From contig WACJ01000514.1 in assembly GCA_008973525.1 (NCBI GenBank), positions 2,356,001 to 2,420,000 of the forward strand: DNA of 64,000 nucleotides, written 5' to 3'. The translations under genes and the position numbers were made by a program. Position 1 is the stretch's first letter, and the number at the start of each line of letters is the position of its first letter. Shown here piece by piece: positions 9,383-21,223 of this stretch. The notes under the pieces are model-generated. The model was given only the letters and a program-made list of their open reading frames with translations, did not search any database and was not told the DNA's origin. The DNA is from Stenopsyche tienmushanensis. Its lineage: Eukaryota; Arthropoda; Insecta; Trichoptera; Stenopsychidae.

Positions 9383-11569
9383 TTTATATGAGATATATTT
9401 CAATATTTTAACACGGGTTTCATTTCTGAAGGCCTATTTACATGCAGAATCTTAGCATGAATGAATTATACGAAGCATATCGAACAGACATTTAATATTC
9501 TCTATTTTTATATTTATAGCTTGTGGATGAATAGCGTTGAATTTCTTTACATCTCGCGTCTATTTGGTGCTTGGAATTCGAAGATCTATGCACAGAAGAA
9601 AGCATTTAAAGAGGTTGGTGTAACACTTAAAGCTCAAATTTCACTTCCTAACAGATAGAAATCATAACTATTTGAATATATTGTAAAGTGCATAACGTTT
9701 TCTTGAATATCGTTAAACGAACATTGATCCGAGAAGCAATAAAATCTCCATTCATGATGTCCGTTATTTATTAATTATCATTAATATGCAAAATGCTCCT
9801 CTCGAATGCCCGGCGTAATTGTATTTAAATGGTACATGGCCAGATTTAAATATAGGATCCTCCATTACTTGACCTCAACCTATGACATTCTAGTGAAAAT
9901 TTATTTGCGGACACTAAATTGTTATTACGCAAATTAAGTAATGTCTTCGAATTAGCATTAATTTACAGGCTCCCGCATTAAGTCGTTGAATTAAGGACCC
10001 CGCGGCGCCATCCACGTTATTAACATCGAAATTGTATTGAATTTTAAACAGTAACAGCGTCGTTATCATCGAATGTATTACATTCAAATACGAAAAAATC
10101 CACCTTAATGCATACAATGTAAATCCGGGAAGACGCCATAAAATGTATTTTTGATGCCACAAAGGCGAAAAGTTTAAGCACCTATGTCAATAAAACAAGA
10201 TACGTAAAAGACAGTGAATTTAACGATTCGATGCCGCATTCCATTCGATCGCTTGTAAAAATAGACCACAAATAATATGAATGTTTTATAATGGCGATAA
10301 AAAATATTGTTCGGCGTGTTATTAATGGAGTAAAATGGATGACACGTGGAAGTTCTGGAGAACAATTTCCTGCGATTGAACCATGGAACAATGTTGTGTG
10401 CTTTGAGCTATTCGCGTGCATGTGCATTGTTGGCACATCGATACATGCTTTTTGAATCACGTGGATAAAAGTGGCGTTGAAAAGGAAATCGATACATCAC
10501 AGAGTGGTGTAAGAACACGTGCTTAGTGTGGATAATAAACAAATAAAGCATCGAGCTGTATCATAAGTAGTGTCGCTTTTTATAGCGCAATGAATCGATG
10601 TTAAAAGTAATTCCGCGTCGTCTGATATGTACGTCTGATGTATAGCATGCGACTCTTCCTCTGCAGAGGCTCGTTGCATTAGAAAATGGCACACAAGATT
10701 TATAGCATCTTTTGAAATGTAGCTAAACTTTATCTTAGGGCGTACAAAGGCGTACATCAGGATTGCTCGGCTTCCTGAAACATATATCATAAATAAAACA
10801 TAATATTTGTTGTGATACTTTTTAAAGTATTGCTGTATCAAATATACATACATGTTATATTTATAACAGTAAAATATCCCACAAATCCTACTCTTCTCTT
10901 TAAATATGGTCGTTTTTTAAATTGTACATTCGATATATATATATTAAGCAATTTGTTTTAACATAGATTTTTACTACATTTCAAGTTGTGGATGGAAAGT
11001 TTGGCAAAAAACTAACATTCCAATATTAAAATTATGGTCAATCGCAGGGTCGTAACAAGAGGGTGGCAAAACAGGCGCCCGCCACGGGCGCAACCGGGTA
11101 TGGGGCGCAAAATACCAATCGAGAGTTGCACATGTTTTTTATTTTACTTGACCATTTTGCTTTACATGAATCATTGCTGATTAAGTATGTACGTTTTTAT
11201 AATATACACTTTTTAAGTTTTTTAATCTCTCTTCTACGTCATCGCTTAAGCATTGAGTCGACCCAGCCAATATAATATAAAGACAATAATATTTTCGACC
11301 GATTGTAAATTTTAAACAACCCACCCGACTAGCCTTCTTCGAACAATTTCGTTTTGTAATTAAAATTCACAATCGTTCTAAAGACATGTTTGGGTATGGC
11401 GTCCGATCGCTAGTCATGCCAGCGGTTCGAAAAGCGGACCGGTTGGATATAGACCTTGTGGCCGCTTTGTCTTCTTTTAGGGTTCTTTGTGACATTTTCG
11501 GAGATAAATGCGTACCCGGAGCTATCAGTACGACCACGAAAGTCTTATACCACGGAGGTTCTTATACTG
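9383..11569. other. Spacer without recognisable genes
   Basis: AT-rich sequence with no coding signal I can support. A GC-rich patch at 11045-11110 (GCGCCCGCCACGGGCGCAAC) resembles a piece of a dispersed repeat but has no second copy here. Overlapping minus-strand reading frames at 10.17-10.85 kb show no family resemblance. Confidence 0.55.
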
Positions 11570-11868
11570 GAGTCCGAGGATCCCTGGGGTCCGCGAAACC
11601 ATTACCTTGAGTTCGCGAAAATATATAAAAAAAACATTTATCTATTCTTGAAAAAGATATTTTCGTGTTTTTTTTTTACAGAAAACATTGTATGAAGATC
11701 TATTTTGACTATTATTTTACCAAGAAATTGCTGAAAGCTTGTTTCTTTGAAAAATTAAAGCAGAAGGGTTAGGATAGGGTCCGCCAAAAAAAATGTTCAA
11801 GATGGGATCTGCGAAAGGAATTTTGCTCAAGAAAGGGTCCGTAGACTACATAAGTTTAATAATCCCTG
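11570..11868 (+). repeat. hAT-like 3' terminus with GGGTCCGC sub-repeats
   Basis: The motif GGGTCCGC or close variants occurs at 11586, 11777, 11804 (GGGATCTGC) and 11835 (GGGTCCGTAG). The last three are spaced about 30 bp apart. The segment ends AAGTTTAATAATCCCTG at 11868, whose reverse complement CAGGGATTATTAAACTT resembles the CAGGG..T..AAAC termini of hAT elements. The matching 5' end and an 8-bp target duplication were not found, so this is a tentative call. Confidence 0.35.
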
Positions 11869-14419
11869 GTTTAGACAATAACGTGTTTCAATAAAATGTT
11901 TTTATTTAAAAATGTTATTTTATATTTTCCATTATGTGACATCTTTGAAAGCAGTCTCCAATATGCAGTCCTGGTTTTGGACTACACTTATTTCGGTGCT
12001 AAAACTCGATCTTATTGCTGTGAAACATCGCCAAAAACTCGATCGAAACATCATCACGACTCTGTTTTTGTTTCATTGTGAGAAAACGCGGTACCTACCT
12101 TGCGCATAGCTTTCCCATGCCCAAATTTCCAGTCAATATGTGATGTACAGCAATTTTTGAAAGGACTACTGCGCTGTTTGTCTTGACAGCTCGTACGGCT
12201 TCGTCGAACCTTTCCTTCTCCATGATATATTTATTACATCTCGATTCTAATAATGGGAATATCGATATGAAATATAATAGATATGTGGCTCAGAATTTTT
12301 CAGATTTTCATATGGTGTACCAAATACATATCATGGGAAAGTGAGGAAATTAAAACAACGTACAGCGGATTTATACCACTTTATAATTGAATTATCATGA
12401 ACAATACATATGATAAAATATGATGCTCCATTTGAGGAGGCGATGTAAAAATCTCTGATGCCCTTATCCATAATGTGAAATTTTGTTCAGTTTACGGCTT
12501 GAATATATCGGTTTACGTTGTGATTCCATACATATGCACGATTATGAGCGTGTGTACGGGACTTTAGCGTGCCGGCTTGTATGATTTAAATTATTTCAAA
12601 GTTTGTTGAAATTATATATTTGGTTTTGCATCTTCTGTTACGTTTGAGATTATCAATGAGAGGGTGGTTTTCTAGCACAATTTATAACACACATAAGGTA
12701 GCATATTTCAAATATAATAACATAATATGTCGTCTCAAGAATGGTTTGTATCTATTTTTATTCCGATATCAATCGGCGTAAAAGTTTATTGCGTATTCTT
12801 TCGACGATTTTTTTTTATTACACACTTATAATAATCGGGGGAATTTGGTATCATTTAAGATCACTGATCCGAAGAAAATTACCGGACGAACATTTCAAAT
12901 TCATTTGAGCATCTATATTTTCTGTGAGATTTTCTTATATCGAGCAGGCTGTTGTATCGATGGGCGAGCGTTGATGTTCGATATTGAATTTTTTTTTGCG
13001 GGACGAAGATGTGATGAAGATTCAGGGAATGTTGCTAATACCTGTCGAATTATTTGAATTTCATCCATCGTGGAACAGATCGTTCATATTTCTTCGAGTG
13101 GAATATTTCATACTCTCACTCTTGCTCTCCTGATTTTTTTTTTAATATAGCTTATTTTTGACTTCTTTATGTTTCGCCTCTGTTGCTTCCACCATATGTT
13201 GCGGATATTGAAAGCGATGCAAAATATTTTTGAGATTCGACGCATCCAATGTTTATGACGATATCGAATATTTATATGCGAAAGTCTTCGATCATTAAAT
13301 ATATATAAGATTCGCTTATTAAAATTGGATGGATGTAAATAATTTCATTATGATGATGGAATTAAAGAAATGGAAATTAATTTTTGTTATATTTATATGC
13401 GAAATTTTCCATTTATTTTTGCAATATTTGTATTGAAATAAAAGTATGTTGATATTGGGTTATTTTTGGCTGTCGACAGTGTTCAATTCGCAAAAAAAGC
13501 GCTGAACAACCCTCTGCCGACTATTCAAGGGTTGTTCAACAAATTCGATGATGGTCGCTACGATTCATTTTTCAGAACGTTTGTCAAACACAGGAAGCGC
13601 TCTGGGGCGATATCGAATAAATGTAGAGATTGGAGTAGCAAAAATTTACAACAAAACCCACAGCCGCTTTGCAACATTTTAAGTAAATTTCAGCAACATA
13701 TTTATTGTGTACATTTCATGTGGTTGACAGCTGTTTTCAGTTATCGGAGTGACGGCGGAAATTGCCTGTATCTTCGTAAACGTAAAAATGGTGCACGATA
13801 TAAAAATTGAATCACGCGCATGAAAACTTCCCTATGTCTGCGTGAAGATAAGATAAAAAAATCTCGATCGAAAGATGTTTAAAATGAAAGAAACAACCAA
13901 GAAACGCGAAATGATGTGCCTCGCGCCGATAGCTGAAAAATACAAATTGAAAAGATCTGAAATAGAATGGTCTTTTTTTACTTTCTTAAATATTGACGTC
14001 GAAAATGCATTTACACAAAGAATAAATGTCGGCTATAAAATGATGAGAGTACATGTGGTCGAAGTATTGGCTTGCTCCACGTCACTATCGTTATAAATGT
14101 TTCCTTATTTGTGGCACGCCGCCTGCCGACCGCAGCGCACTCTCGTAGTACTCTAAGTAGTACTAATCTAAATATATACAAACTGAGCTCAAACTTAAGG
14201 TCTCAAAATACGTGAATATTTTCGGGTCCCCCTAAGAAAGTGATGCTTCGTGAAAGGGCTTAATCACTTGCTTTGAATGAGCCGAGCAGAATATCTTAAA
14301 TAACGCCATATTTTTATCTGAAGTCTTTGGAGTCTGAGAAGATTTTGGAACTTAAGAATCCACAAAAGTCATAAATATATTGGCTTGGGGTTCATTTCCA
14401 ACTTATTTTCTGCGCTGTT
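11869..14419. other. AT-rich spacer; one hairpin, no supported gene
   Basis: Open frames at 11.9-12.1, 12.85-13.06, 13.47-13.81 and 13.88-14.10 kb are short and show no recognisable domain. A GC-rich patch at 14110-14160 (GGCACGCCGCCTGCCGACCG) is not repeated elsewhere in the window. Confidence 0.5.
13503..13538 (+). repeat. Perfect 11-bp hairpin
   Basis: TGAACAACCCT (13503-13513) pairs with AGGGTTGTTCA (13528-13538) around a 14-nt loop. It lies inside an unrecognised 115-codon open frame. The stem is too short for a microRNA precursor unless pairing extends with bulges. Confidence 0.7.
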
Positions 14420-15120
14420 GTATGGTCTGTTCCGGGCTACCCCGGACTAGCCATATAAAGAGTGTCTTACACTGATTTTTTAGCTCCACGAGAAACGCTA
14501 CGCGCGGAGCGTCCAGGTGCCCACCCGTTTTGCTCCACGCCCTTCAGAGGAGGCGAGGTTTCCGCGGGATAGACCAGCTTCAGACCATATGAACCCGAAA
14601 GTGCGATGGAGGAGAAAGGAAAAAGGTTAAGCTAAACTTCAAGGGAATACTACCGCGGGTTCACTGCCATCACGAGTCCAACCACAGCTTGAAGGGGGCT
14701 GCAGCAGATGACGGACTATAGGGGCTACCCTTCCCCATGGTAGTCGTATCGGTTCGGTCATCTGTAATACCTAGCCATTGAGATGAGTCGCCGTTCAAAC
14801 TACCTAAAAAGTTTTCCCTTGTTTGCATAGGCTGTTGAGGCTGGTGGTGAGCATTTGACACAGTCTCCACCAACTACTGTAATCGGCTGTTCCACACACC
14901 CCTTTATGGATACGCAACATATGGTGACATGCTCACCCAACTCATGTTAGTTGGGCTATTGTTTGATGAGCAAATCGACGAGGCTATTCCTCTACTCCAC
15001 ATCATTACCACAGGGGTTCAACCATTGCCCATGGGCCTAGGATTGGCTCCCTACCCTGAGGTTTTATAGGTAGGCATCGTGGAGTCTAACACCCACTCGG
15101 AGTACTTGTTATGAGCCAAA
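14420..15120. repeat. GC-richer unknown segment, possible retroelement piece
   Basis: This ~700-bp block differs sharply from its AT-rich flanks. It starts near TTCCGGGCTACCCCGGACTA (a palindrome-like CCGGGGTAGCCCGG on the minus strand) and ends near GAGCC at 15118. Reading frames are broken on both strands; the best is 67 codons at 14873-14670 minus. The base composition and short broken frames suggest a dead retrotransposon untranslated or gag-proximal region, but I cannot name a family. Confidence 0.35.
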
Positions 15121-15202
15121 CTTTCGTATATTACAAAGATAATTTTTCTGGGAAATAGTAGTAGTAGACTGAGAGCTTCGTTGGGTTTGGGAGGAGAAGG
15201 GG

Positions 15203-15466
15203 TTGCCAGACTATTATCAGCGTGTTAAGATAGTATCAGACTGGTTCAAACTTGCTGAAGCCAACCAGAAAATGATATCAATTTTAAAAAGTTGGAATCA
15301 ATTATTCCAAATAAATAGTCCAGAAACATCCCAGGACACAACTATTAAATTATTAACATATGTTAGACGACCTTCAATTTATACTGCCAGATCTTGTTAT
15401 ATAGGTTTGAGCATCATCTTAACAAATACCGTGACAATAGCTTTAAAAGCGAAATCAAAAGTATGA
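15203..15466 (+). CDS. Unrecognised open frame (~87 codons)
   Basis: The frame LPDYYQRVKIVSDWFKLAEA onward has a fairly protein-like composition (Trp, Asp and Glu well represented) for AT-rich DNA. It stays open upstream to a stop near 15172, but no good ATG start is available. It has no recognisable motif, membrane segment or signal peptide. It may be part of the preceding unknown repeat or chance. Low confidence. Confidence 0.15.
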   Translation: MPDYYQRVKIVSDWFKLAEANQKMISILKSWNQLFQINSPETSQDTTIKLLTYVRRPSIYTARSCYIGLSIILTNTVTIALKAKSKV

Positions 15467-15749
15467 TGCTAATTAAAATGTGAAGTGATCTTGCTAAGGA
15501 AAATTAAAAACGTTTGGTAACCCCCCCCCCCTCCTTTTATTTTGTGGTTCAAACTTTTAAGAATCCTTGTCTTACTTTTAACGGGCTTCTGAAAAGTTTG
15601 TGGATGGTTCTGCAAGGGTCGATTCTTTTTCTATGCTATATTTGTGGCTTAGAAATATATATGCGAAAGCACGAGTATAATATGTATATTGCTGTGATTT
15701 ATTTTGGCAGTTGAAATATTATCAGATTTACGAGATATGTTTAGATATA

Positions 15750-17033
15750 TTGGGTCGGTGCAAAAGTTAGGGCCGTTTTTTACATATACAATTAAACATT
15801 TTTTTTTTAGACTTGTAGTATTTATTTAAACAATTATATAATTTCTATCTGTTCTTATAACCTTCTCCCATCTTTCTATCAACTTTTTAATACCATTAGT
15901 GTAAAATTCCGTGGATTTTGATGCGAAAAATGTAGTAAGGGATGTTTTTACCTGCTCTATTGTATCAACTTTTTTATCATTTAAAACATTTTGCAGTAAT
16001 CGGAATAAATAAAAATCGGAAGGAGCAAGATCTGGACAGCACGGTGAATGCTTGATAACATCCCAATTCAACTCATTTAGCTTGTGTTGGGTCATCAAAG
16101 TCTTACGTGGTCGCGCGTTGTCGTGATGAAACACTACCCCTTTTCTGTTTACCAATTCTAGTCTATTCTTTTGAAGGGCGATGTTCAATTTGGATAATTT
16201 TTGACAATATCGTTCTGCTGTAATTGTCTGATTGGGTTTCAAGAGTTCAAAATACACAATACCCTTACAATCCCACCAAACACAAAGGATAACTTTTTTT
16301 ATGGACTTCGGCCTTCAAAGTTGTTAATGGGGCTTGTCCAGGTATAGCCCAATGTCTTTTTCTTGTCACGTTGTTGTACACGACCCATTTCTCATCTTTC
16401 GTTACCAAACGATGCAAAAAAGGTTCACATTTTTGTCTCGCACTCAAAGTAACGCACGTTGAAACACTATCCAATAAATTGGCAGCCGACAATTGATGAG
16501 GTATCCAAACGTCGTACCGCGAAACCATCCCCATACGCTTCAAATGTCTTAATACGATTCTTTGGTTGACTCCCATCATCGTCGCGATCTCCCTGGTGGT
16601 TAGACGTGGATTGGTGACAATTATGACTTTAAACTTGTCGTCATCAGACTTCAATGGCCGCCCGATATGTGGTTTATCAATTAGTGAAAAATCCCCAGAT
16701 CGGAATTTTGTAAACCATTTTCGTACCTGTCGAACTTTGATGACATCTGTTCCATACACTTCGCAAATGTTTTTGGTTTTCACACTCGCAGTATTGTCTT
16801 TTCGGAATTCATAAATAAAAAATGTCGTAAATGCACTTTATCGACCGACATTTTGAAAAAATACAAGGGCTTTTCACTGTACTCTGGCCAGGCCAAAACT
16901 GAATAGAAAGTAGAGGGAAAGCATCATTTATACAATGGAATCATTTAAAAGAAGATGCTATTCATTATTTTTGAAGAAAAAATTTTTTAACCTAGGATCA
17001 TAAAAAACGGCCTTAACTTTTGCACCAACCCAA
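15750..17033 (-). mobile_element. Near-complete mariner element (1284 bp)
   Basis: Terminal inverted repeats of 33 bp lie at 15750-15782 and 17001-17033 with two mismatches (TTGGGTCGGTGC versus TTGGGTTGGTGC, and TTAGGGCCG versus TTAAGGCCG). A TA dinucleotide flanks each end (15748-15749 and 17034-17035). The length is the usual ~1.3 kb for mariner. The transposase is on the minus strand and has two frame disruptions. The low divergence between the inverted repeats suggests a younger insertion than the other elements here. Confidence 0.95.
15826..16851 (-). pseudogene. Mariner DD34D transposase, two frameshifts
   Basis: The expected start (MSVDKVHLRH) is at 16851. A first frameshift at ~16808 moves into the frame reading VKTKNICEVYGTDVIKVRQV. 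This part carries the paired helix-turn-helix DNA-binding region (WFTKFRSGDFSLIDKPHIGR, then REIATMMGVNQ...HLKRMGMV). The first catalytic Asp is in VTKDEKW. A second frameshift lies in an A7 run near 16297-16303. The remaining frame ends with the HHDNARPR box (second Asp) and SPCCPDLAPSDFYLF (third Asp). Thirty-four residues separate the last two Asp, the mariner DD34D spacing. All three catalytic residues are kept; only the indels appear to disable it. Total span of 1026 bp equals 342 codons, the normal size. Confidence 0.92.
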
Positions 17034-17331
17034 TACATTTTCAAGCTGTAGATAATCTCCGGGAGCATTCTATACAATCTATTTGCTACTTGTAACATAT
17101 TGTGTGAGGTCGATGTCCACAAATGTTGACAAAAATGACATATTGGAGGGAGTGTAATCTTGAGATGATAATGTTTTGACCTTACCTGGTTCATCTATAG
17201 AATCAAATGCAGAACAAAAGATAACAATGCGTCGATCAAGTTTGTTATAAAAGCTTCAATCAACGTATTGATTCGCTCATTGCAACCATTTTTTTTATAA
17301 AATTTAAATTTTATCGTTTTTAATATTCCAA

Positions 17332-17715
17332 TTAAATTGCGTTTTTATAGTCCGAAGGACTTTTATGGTCTGTTTGGGGAATATAGGGAGTGTAATAAAA
17401 CTTGCCAGCCTTGACTGTTAATTTTTCACGGGTCAATTTAATGATATGCGAGCAGGCACTGTGCTGCAGAATAACGTTGTGTTTATTCACTATAGCGATT
17501 CTCTTTTCGTTTAGTGTCGCATTCACTCTACCTAATTGTTCACTATACACTATTGCTGTTAATGTTTGGTTCTAACACGTCATAATGAATAATTCCTTCA
17601 CAATGCTAACAAACACAAAGCATCACTTTTGTTAGAGTTAATTCGGGCTTAGGTGTTGAGAGTGTTTTTTATCCGCTGTATAATCATGCTCGTTTTCTTT
17701 TGTGGACATAGGGAT
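17332..17715 (-). pseudogene. Older mariner transposase relic
   Basis: The minus strand keeps recognisable blocks in shifting frames: VHKRKRA, then LYSG, PELTLTKVMLCV, EGIIHYDVLEPN, then YSEQLGRVNATLNEKRIAIV and NVILQH. The second catalytic box (HDNARPH in the family) is degraded to HSACSHI, and the last box PYSPDLAPSDYHLF to PYIPQTDHKSPSDY. The relic is more decayed than, and differs in sequence from, the neighbouring copy at 15750-17033. It is a separate, earlier insertion without visible inverted repeats. Confidence 0.8.
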
Positions 17716-18895
17716 AAAATGTCAATTTTTCGTTTGCAGTTATTCGATGCTAAAGGTCACTCTGAAATTTTCAGATTGTTCAATGATCTATGAGTGATCA
17801 AGAAGTCCCAAATTTTCTTAACAATATATCAATGATCACTATTGGAATTAGATTCGGATTTATATTTTGTCCATTAATAATTAGTTTTTTCTAGCTTCTT
17901 AGCAACTACTCTAGCAACGCTGTCAATTTACTTCCAATATCCTCAATTGTAATAATTGTTTTGAAATCATAGCATAATCTTTGTTCATTATTCGATTGAA
18001 TATTGAATTGTAGCCATATGTGTCTATAGCGTTCATAAACAACGCATCATTATATACCTACACATTTTGTTTGCAGAAATTTTATTATTTGCACTCGGTT
18101 TTATTAATTAATATTCACTGTGAATATCTATGGTTTAATGTAGAGCTTTTTTGTGCGAATTTCAATATCTGAATATGGTTTTGGTTGTGTTAACGAAGCC
18201 ATTTTGTTTGATTTTAATTAATTCCGATTTTTTTCCGCATGTTAATTTAATTTTGCAGCATAGACCTGGAAAGGTACCGAATGCAGTGATCGCAAATTGG
18301 AACGTTTGTAATGTGAAAATGAATATTGAACAGAGAATCGGTTTAATTAGAAGCTTATTAATTATTGACTGTTAAGGTTTTTGCAGTGGAATAAATTAGT
18401 TTCTATTCCTGGATGAGCCAAGGACGGATGAATAGATTTTTACATCCAATTAACTGATAGAGCAGTCATGTTTTGCAGATCCTTTTTAGTACGAAAGCGT
18501 GATTGACCGCTCATTACATGTAATTTTTTGTTGCATCACGCTCGCCTGTATAATGACCACCAGGTTTTGTTAGAAACACTCTCATAATGTATTATTTTAT
18601 CGTGCAAAAAGAATTCCGCAAATCGGAACAGATGCTTATAATAATGTATTCATAATCTCGTGTCGGAAGATTCAACATTATCGGTTATTGGAAGAGCGTG
18701 CCAATATTTTGATGGGTATATTATAAGTCGTGCCATCTATTGAAGGTTACTTAATAATACTTGTGTTGTGTGATTTCGTTTATTTTTGGTTGTATTGTAA
18801 AATAATAAAATCTGACTGTCTTGTGTTGAAAATTCAAACAGAACAATCGACATCTATGAGGTTTATTTTGCTTTTTGTATCATAAAAATAACTCC
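17716..18895. other. AT-rich spacer
   Basis: I see no gene or repeat here. One open frame at 18151-18375 has no recognisable motif. Confidence 0.5.
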
Positions 18896-19204
18896 TTAAC
18901 ACATTACCATCGGGCGAGCGTTCAAGGCCGCTGCTATGTACGGCGGGCATAAACAAGAGCATTTTGCGTAAAAACTATTTTTTACAAAAATCGATATATC
19001 TCTTAAAGTATTGCATATTTTCTAATGAAATTTTAAATAATCACTTACCAAATAGTGCTTCTTCATTTAGTAAACTTTTTAAGACAAATGATAATGTTAC
19101 AAGTCGTATTTACTTATTCACTCACAAGATACAAATATATATTTATAAAAGTTATACAGAAATAATTAACTACGTAAATATTCGTAAAACGTCTTCTAAT
19201 ATTT

Positions 19205-19510
19205 AGGCATTGTATGATAATTATGAAAACATTAGCCTCGATGTGAAGGAATTTCACAAAATTTACACATTAGTAGTCAATGATTGTTTTTATGAACACA
19301 CGACATTGTCTTTGGGGATTCTTTTTTTTTTGCCGTTTGTCATTATTTTTATGGCTTGATTTTGTTTCATTTCCATTAACAATCGTTTGGGGGATCTCTT
19401 TTACATATTTTGGGTGATAATTTCGACTGGTCCTGGTTCTGGTTCATCCAATACGGTATCAACTGTGGCGCGAATGAAACTCCAACACTTCGCGATGCTT
19501 AATAAAAATT
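19205..19510 (-). pseudogene. piggyBac transposase C-terminal relic (Cys-rich domain)
   Basis: The minus strand ends MCKFCEIPSHRG, a stop, CFHNYHTM. It matches the cysteine-rich C-terminus of piggyBac-type transposases (C-x-x-C ... G-x-C-F-x-x-Y-H-T). Upstream the relic gives a Pro-rich linker (DEPEPGPVEI, KRSPKRL) like the spacer that precedes this domain. Several stops and frame changes are present, and the catalytic DDD core is not recognisable. Its position near the TTAA end and its orientation fit the enclosing element. Confidence 0.65.
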
Positions 19511-19680
19511 GTTTGTAACTTTGTTTGTTATTTAAATTTAACTTTTTTTAAACTAAAAAAGAATTTTAAAAAAAACACAGTTCAACAAATACAACACTAC
19601 TCCTTTTGTCCATTTTTTTCTATGCGTATTAGACTATAGTACGATAAGTATTGGTCAGCGAGATCAACACCTTCACTCTA

Positions 19681-20605
19681 TTAAGGCGTCTTCTCACTTT
19701 AGGCGCCTCAAAAATAGGCTATTTTCGGGATTTTTTTCGAGGATTTTTGCTAAAAATTATGGAATAAAATGGATCTTATGTAATAAACATATCTTTTAAG
19801 TACATGAAAAAAAAATATTTTTATATTTTTGAACAATTATTATAATAAAACAGTAGCATCGAAAAACCCGTGTAGAAATGTTATGCTCGTGGCTTGTAGA
19901 TGGTATCTCCGTGATGGGTTATTTGAAACAAAAAAATAAAATTGTTTTAGGTTCAGTATATCAGTGGCTATAGCGCATATCATCAAATTTTTGATATTCG
20001 CGAAAATAACAAAATGGCGCACGTTTTTCGAAAAAGTAAAAAAAAACGCGTTTTTTTGCAGTTTTTTGTAAAAAAAATTTACTTAAAATCAAAATTTCAA
20101 AAATCTGATGATATGCGCTATAGCCATAACTATGAAGAATATGTCATTCAAATTTCATGACAATCGGCCGAATAGTTTCCGAAATTTCATCAACAAGCCA
20201 CCGAAAAACCTTGTTTTGAGATAAACGCGTTTAAAGTTTTGGTTGCAGAAAAATTGTCCAGACACAGCTGTTGAAACACTCGTTGTTATTTTGGGTATTT
20301 CCTCCGAAGATCTTTATAAATTGGTTTCAAAACCTCGTGAACATCCTCAGCTAGAGCAGGAGGATGTTTAAAAATTTCTATCTGATTGTTTTTCACCACT
20401 TTCTTGCACTTGCACCATGAGTCTGAACAATACGTATGCAGCCGGGTGCTCTTAGGTAGTCACCTAACGGTCGCCAAAAAATGTAGTTAGACTCATCCGA
20501 TCTTTATGAAATTTCGACATAATATTTTTGAAGATATGTACTTTCAAAATTAAAAAAAAATAAAAATCGATTTTTTTAAATTTGTAAAGTGAGAAGACGC
20601 CTTAA
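19681..20605. mobile_element. Nested TTAA-flanked non-autonomous element (925 bp)
   Basis: Perfect 21-bp inverted ends: TTAAGGCGTCTTCTCACTTT at 19681 and its reverse complement ending at 20605. Each end begins with TTAA, which is therefore likely the target duplication. A second perfect 20-bp inverted pair lies inside (GGCTATAGCGCATATCATCA at 19966-19985 and its complement at 20106-20125). No transposase is seen. The perfect ends in a decayed host element suggest a recent insertion. Confidence 0.8.
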
Positions 20606-20724
20606 ATGGTTATTTAATTAGTAGAAAAACAATAGTATTCCTTCTAGAACATTTGCTTCATTCCACAGTTTAAAAAAAATACTAAAATCATTACAAAATA
20701 TTTTTAAAAGTACCTGTAAAGAAA

Positions 20725-20742
20725 TGTCCACATTTGTGGACA
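20725..20742. repeat. 18-bp palindrome beside a TTAA end-like motif
   Basis: TGTCCACATTTGTGGACA is followed by CTGGACCACAAGGGGTTAA (to 20761). Read on the minus strand this is TTAACCCCTTGTGGTCC, which resembles other piggyBac-type termini. No partner end was found. Confidence 0.5.
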
Positions 20743-21223
20743 CTGGACCACAAGGGGTTAATGACTGACTTAAATAAACAAAAAATTGTCTCTCTGACAT
20801 ATTTTTGAAGTGTTTAAATCTTGTTGAAATTGTTTATTTCATTAGAGCAGTCGTCTGATGTCAGCCTCATGAGATTATTTATACGTAATTTTAAACTCAG
20901 ACTAAAAGCGTATATCATACTTATATTTTAATTTTTTGTTGAAGTAAATATAGTTTGAACCTTTTTAAAGCGTTAGACATTCAATGTTCATACAAAAATA
21001 TCTGGTATTTATACCTTTTCTGCTGTCAAAGTGGAGTCAACGCAAAAGGTATAAATACCCTTCCCGCCGGTAACCACCAGCCGGCGCAACGGGTATAAAT
21101 ACCCTTCCCGATGGAGATGTGTTAATAGTCTGATTCATAAGATTGACTGTAAGTTATAGAGAGTTGTTTGTATTTATTAAAAATATGGTTTAATGCGAAT
21201 TTAAGTAATATTAACGAATTCTG

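Larger units (their letters stand above)
18896..21125. mobile_element. Decayed piggyBac-like element (2230 bp)
   Basis: The ends are TTAACACATTACCATCGGG (18896) and, reverse-complemented, TTAACACATCTCCATCGGG (21125). This is TTAA target-site style with a ~15-bp inverted repeat, as in piggyBac-like elements. A minus-strand transposase C-terminal relic lies 310 bp inside the left end. A second TTAA-flanked element (19681-20605) is nested within. Near the right end the motif GGTATAAATACCCTTCCCG occurs twice (21049-21067 and 21092-21110), with an inverted GGTATTTATACC at 21004. Non-functional. Confidence 0.7.

Noticed and set aside
13503..13538. microRNA precursor
   Set aside because: An 11-bp stem is too short, and the flanks do not extend the pairing convincingly.
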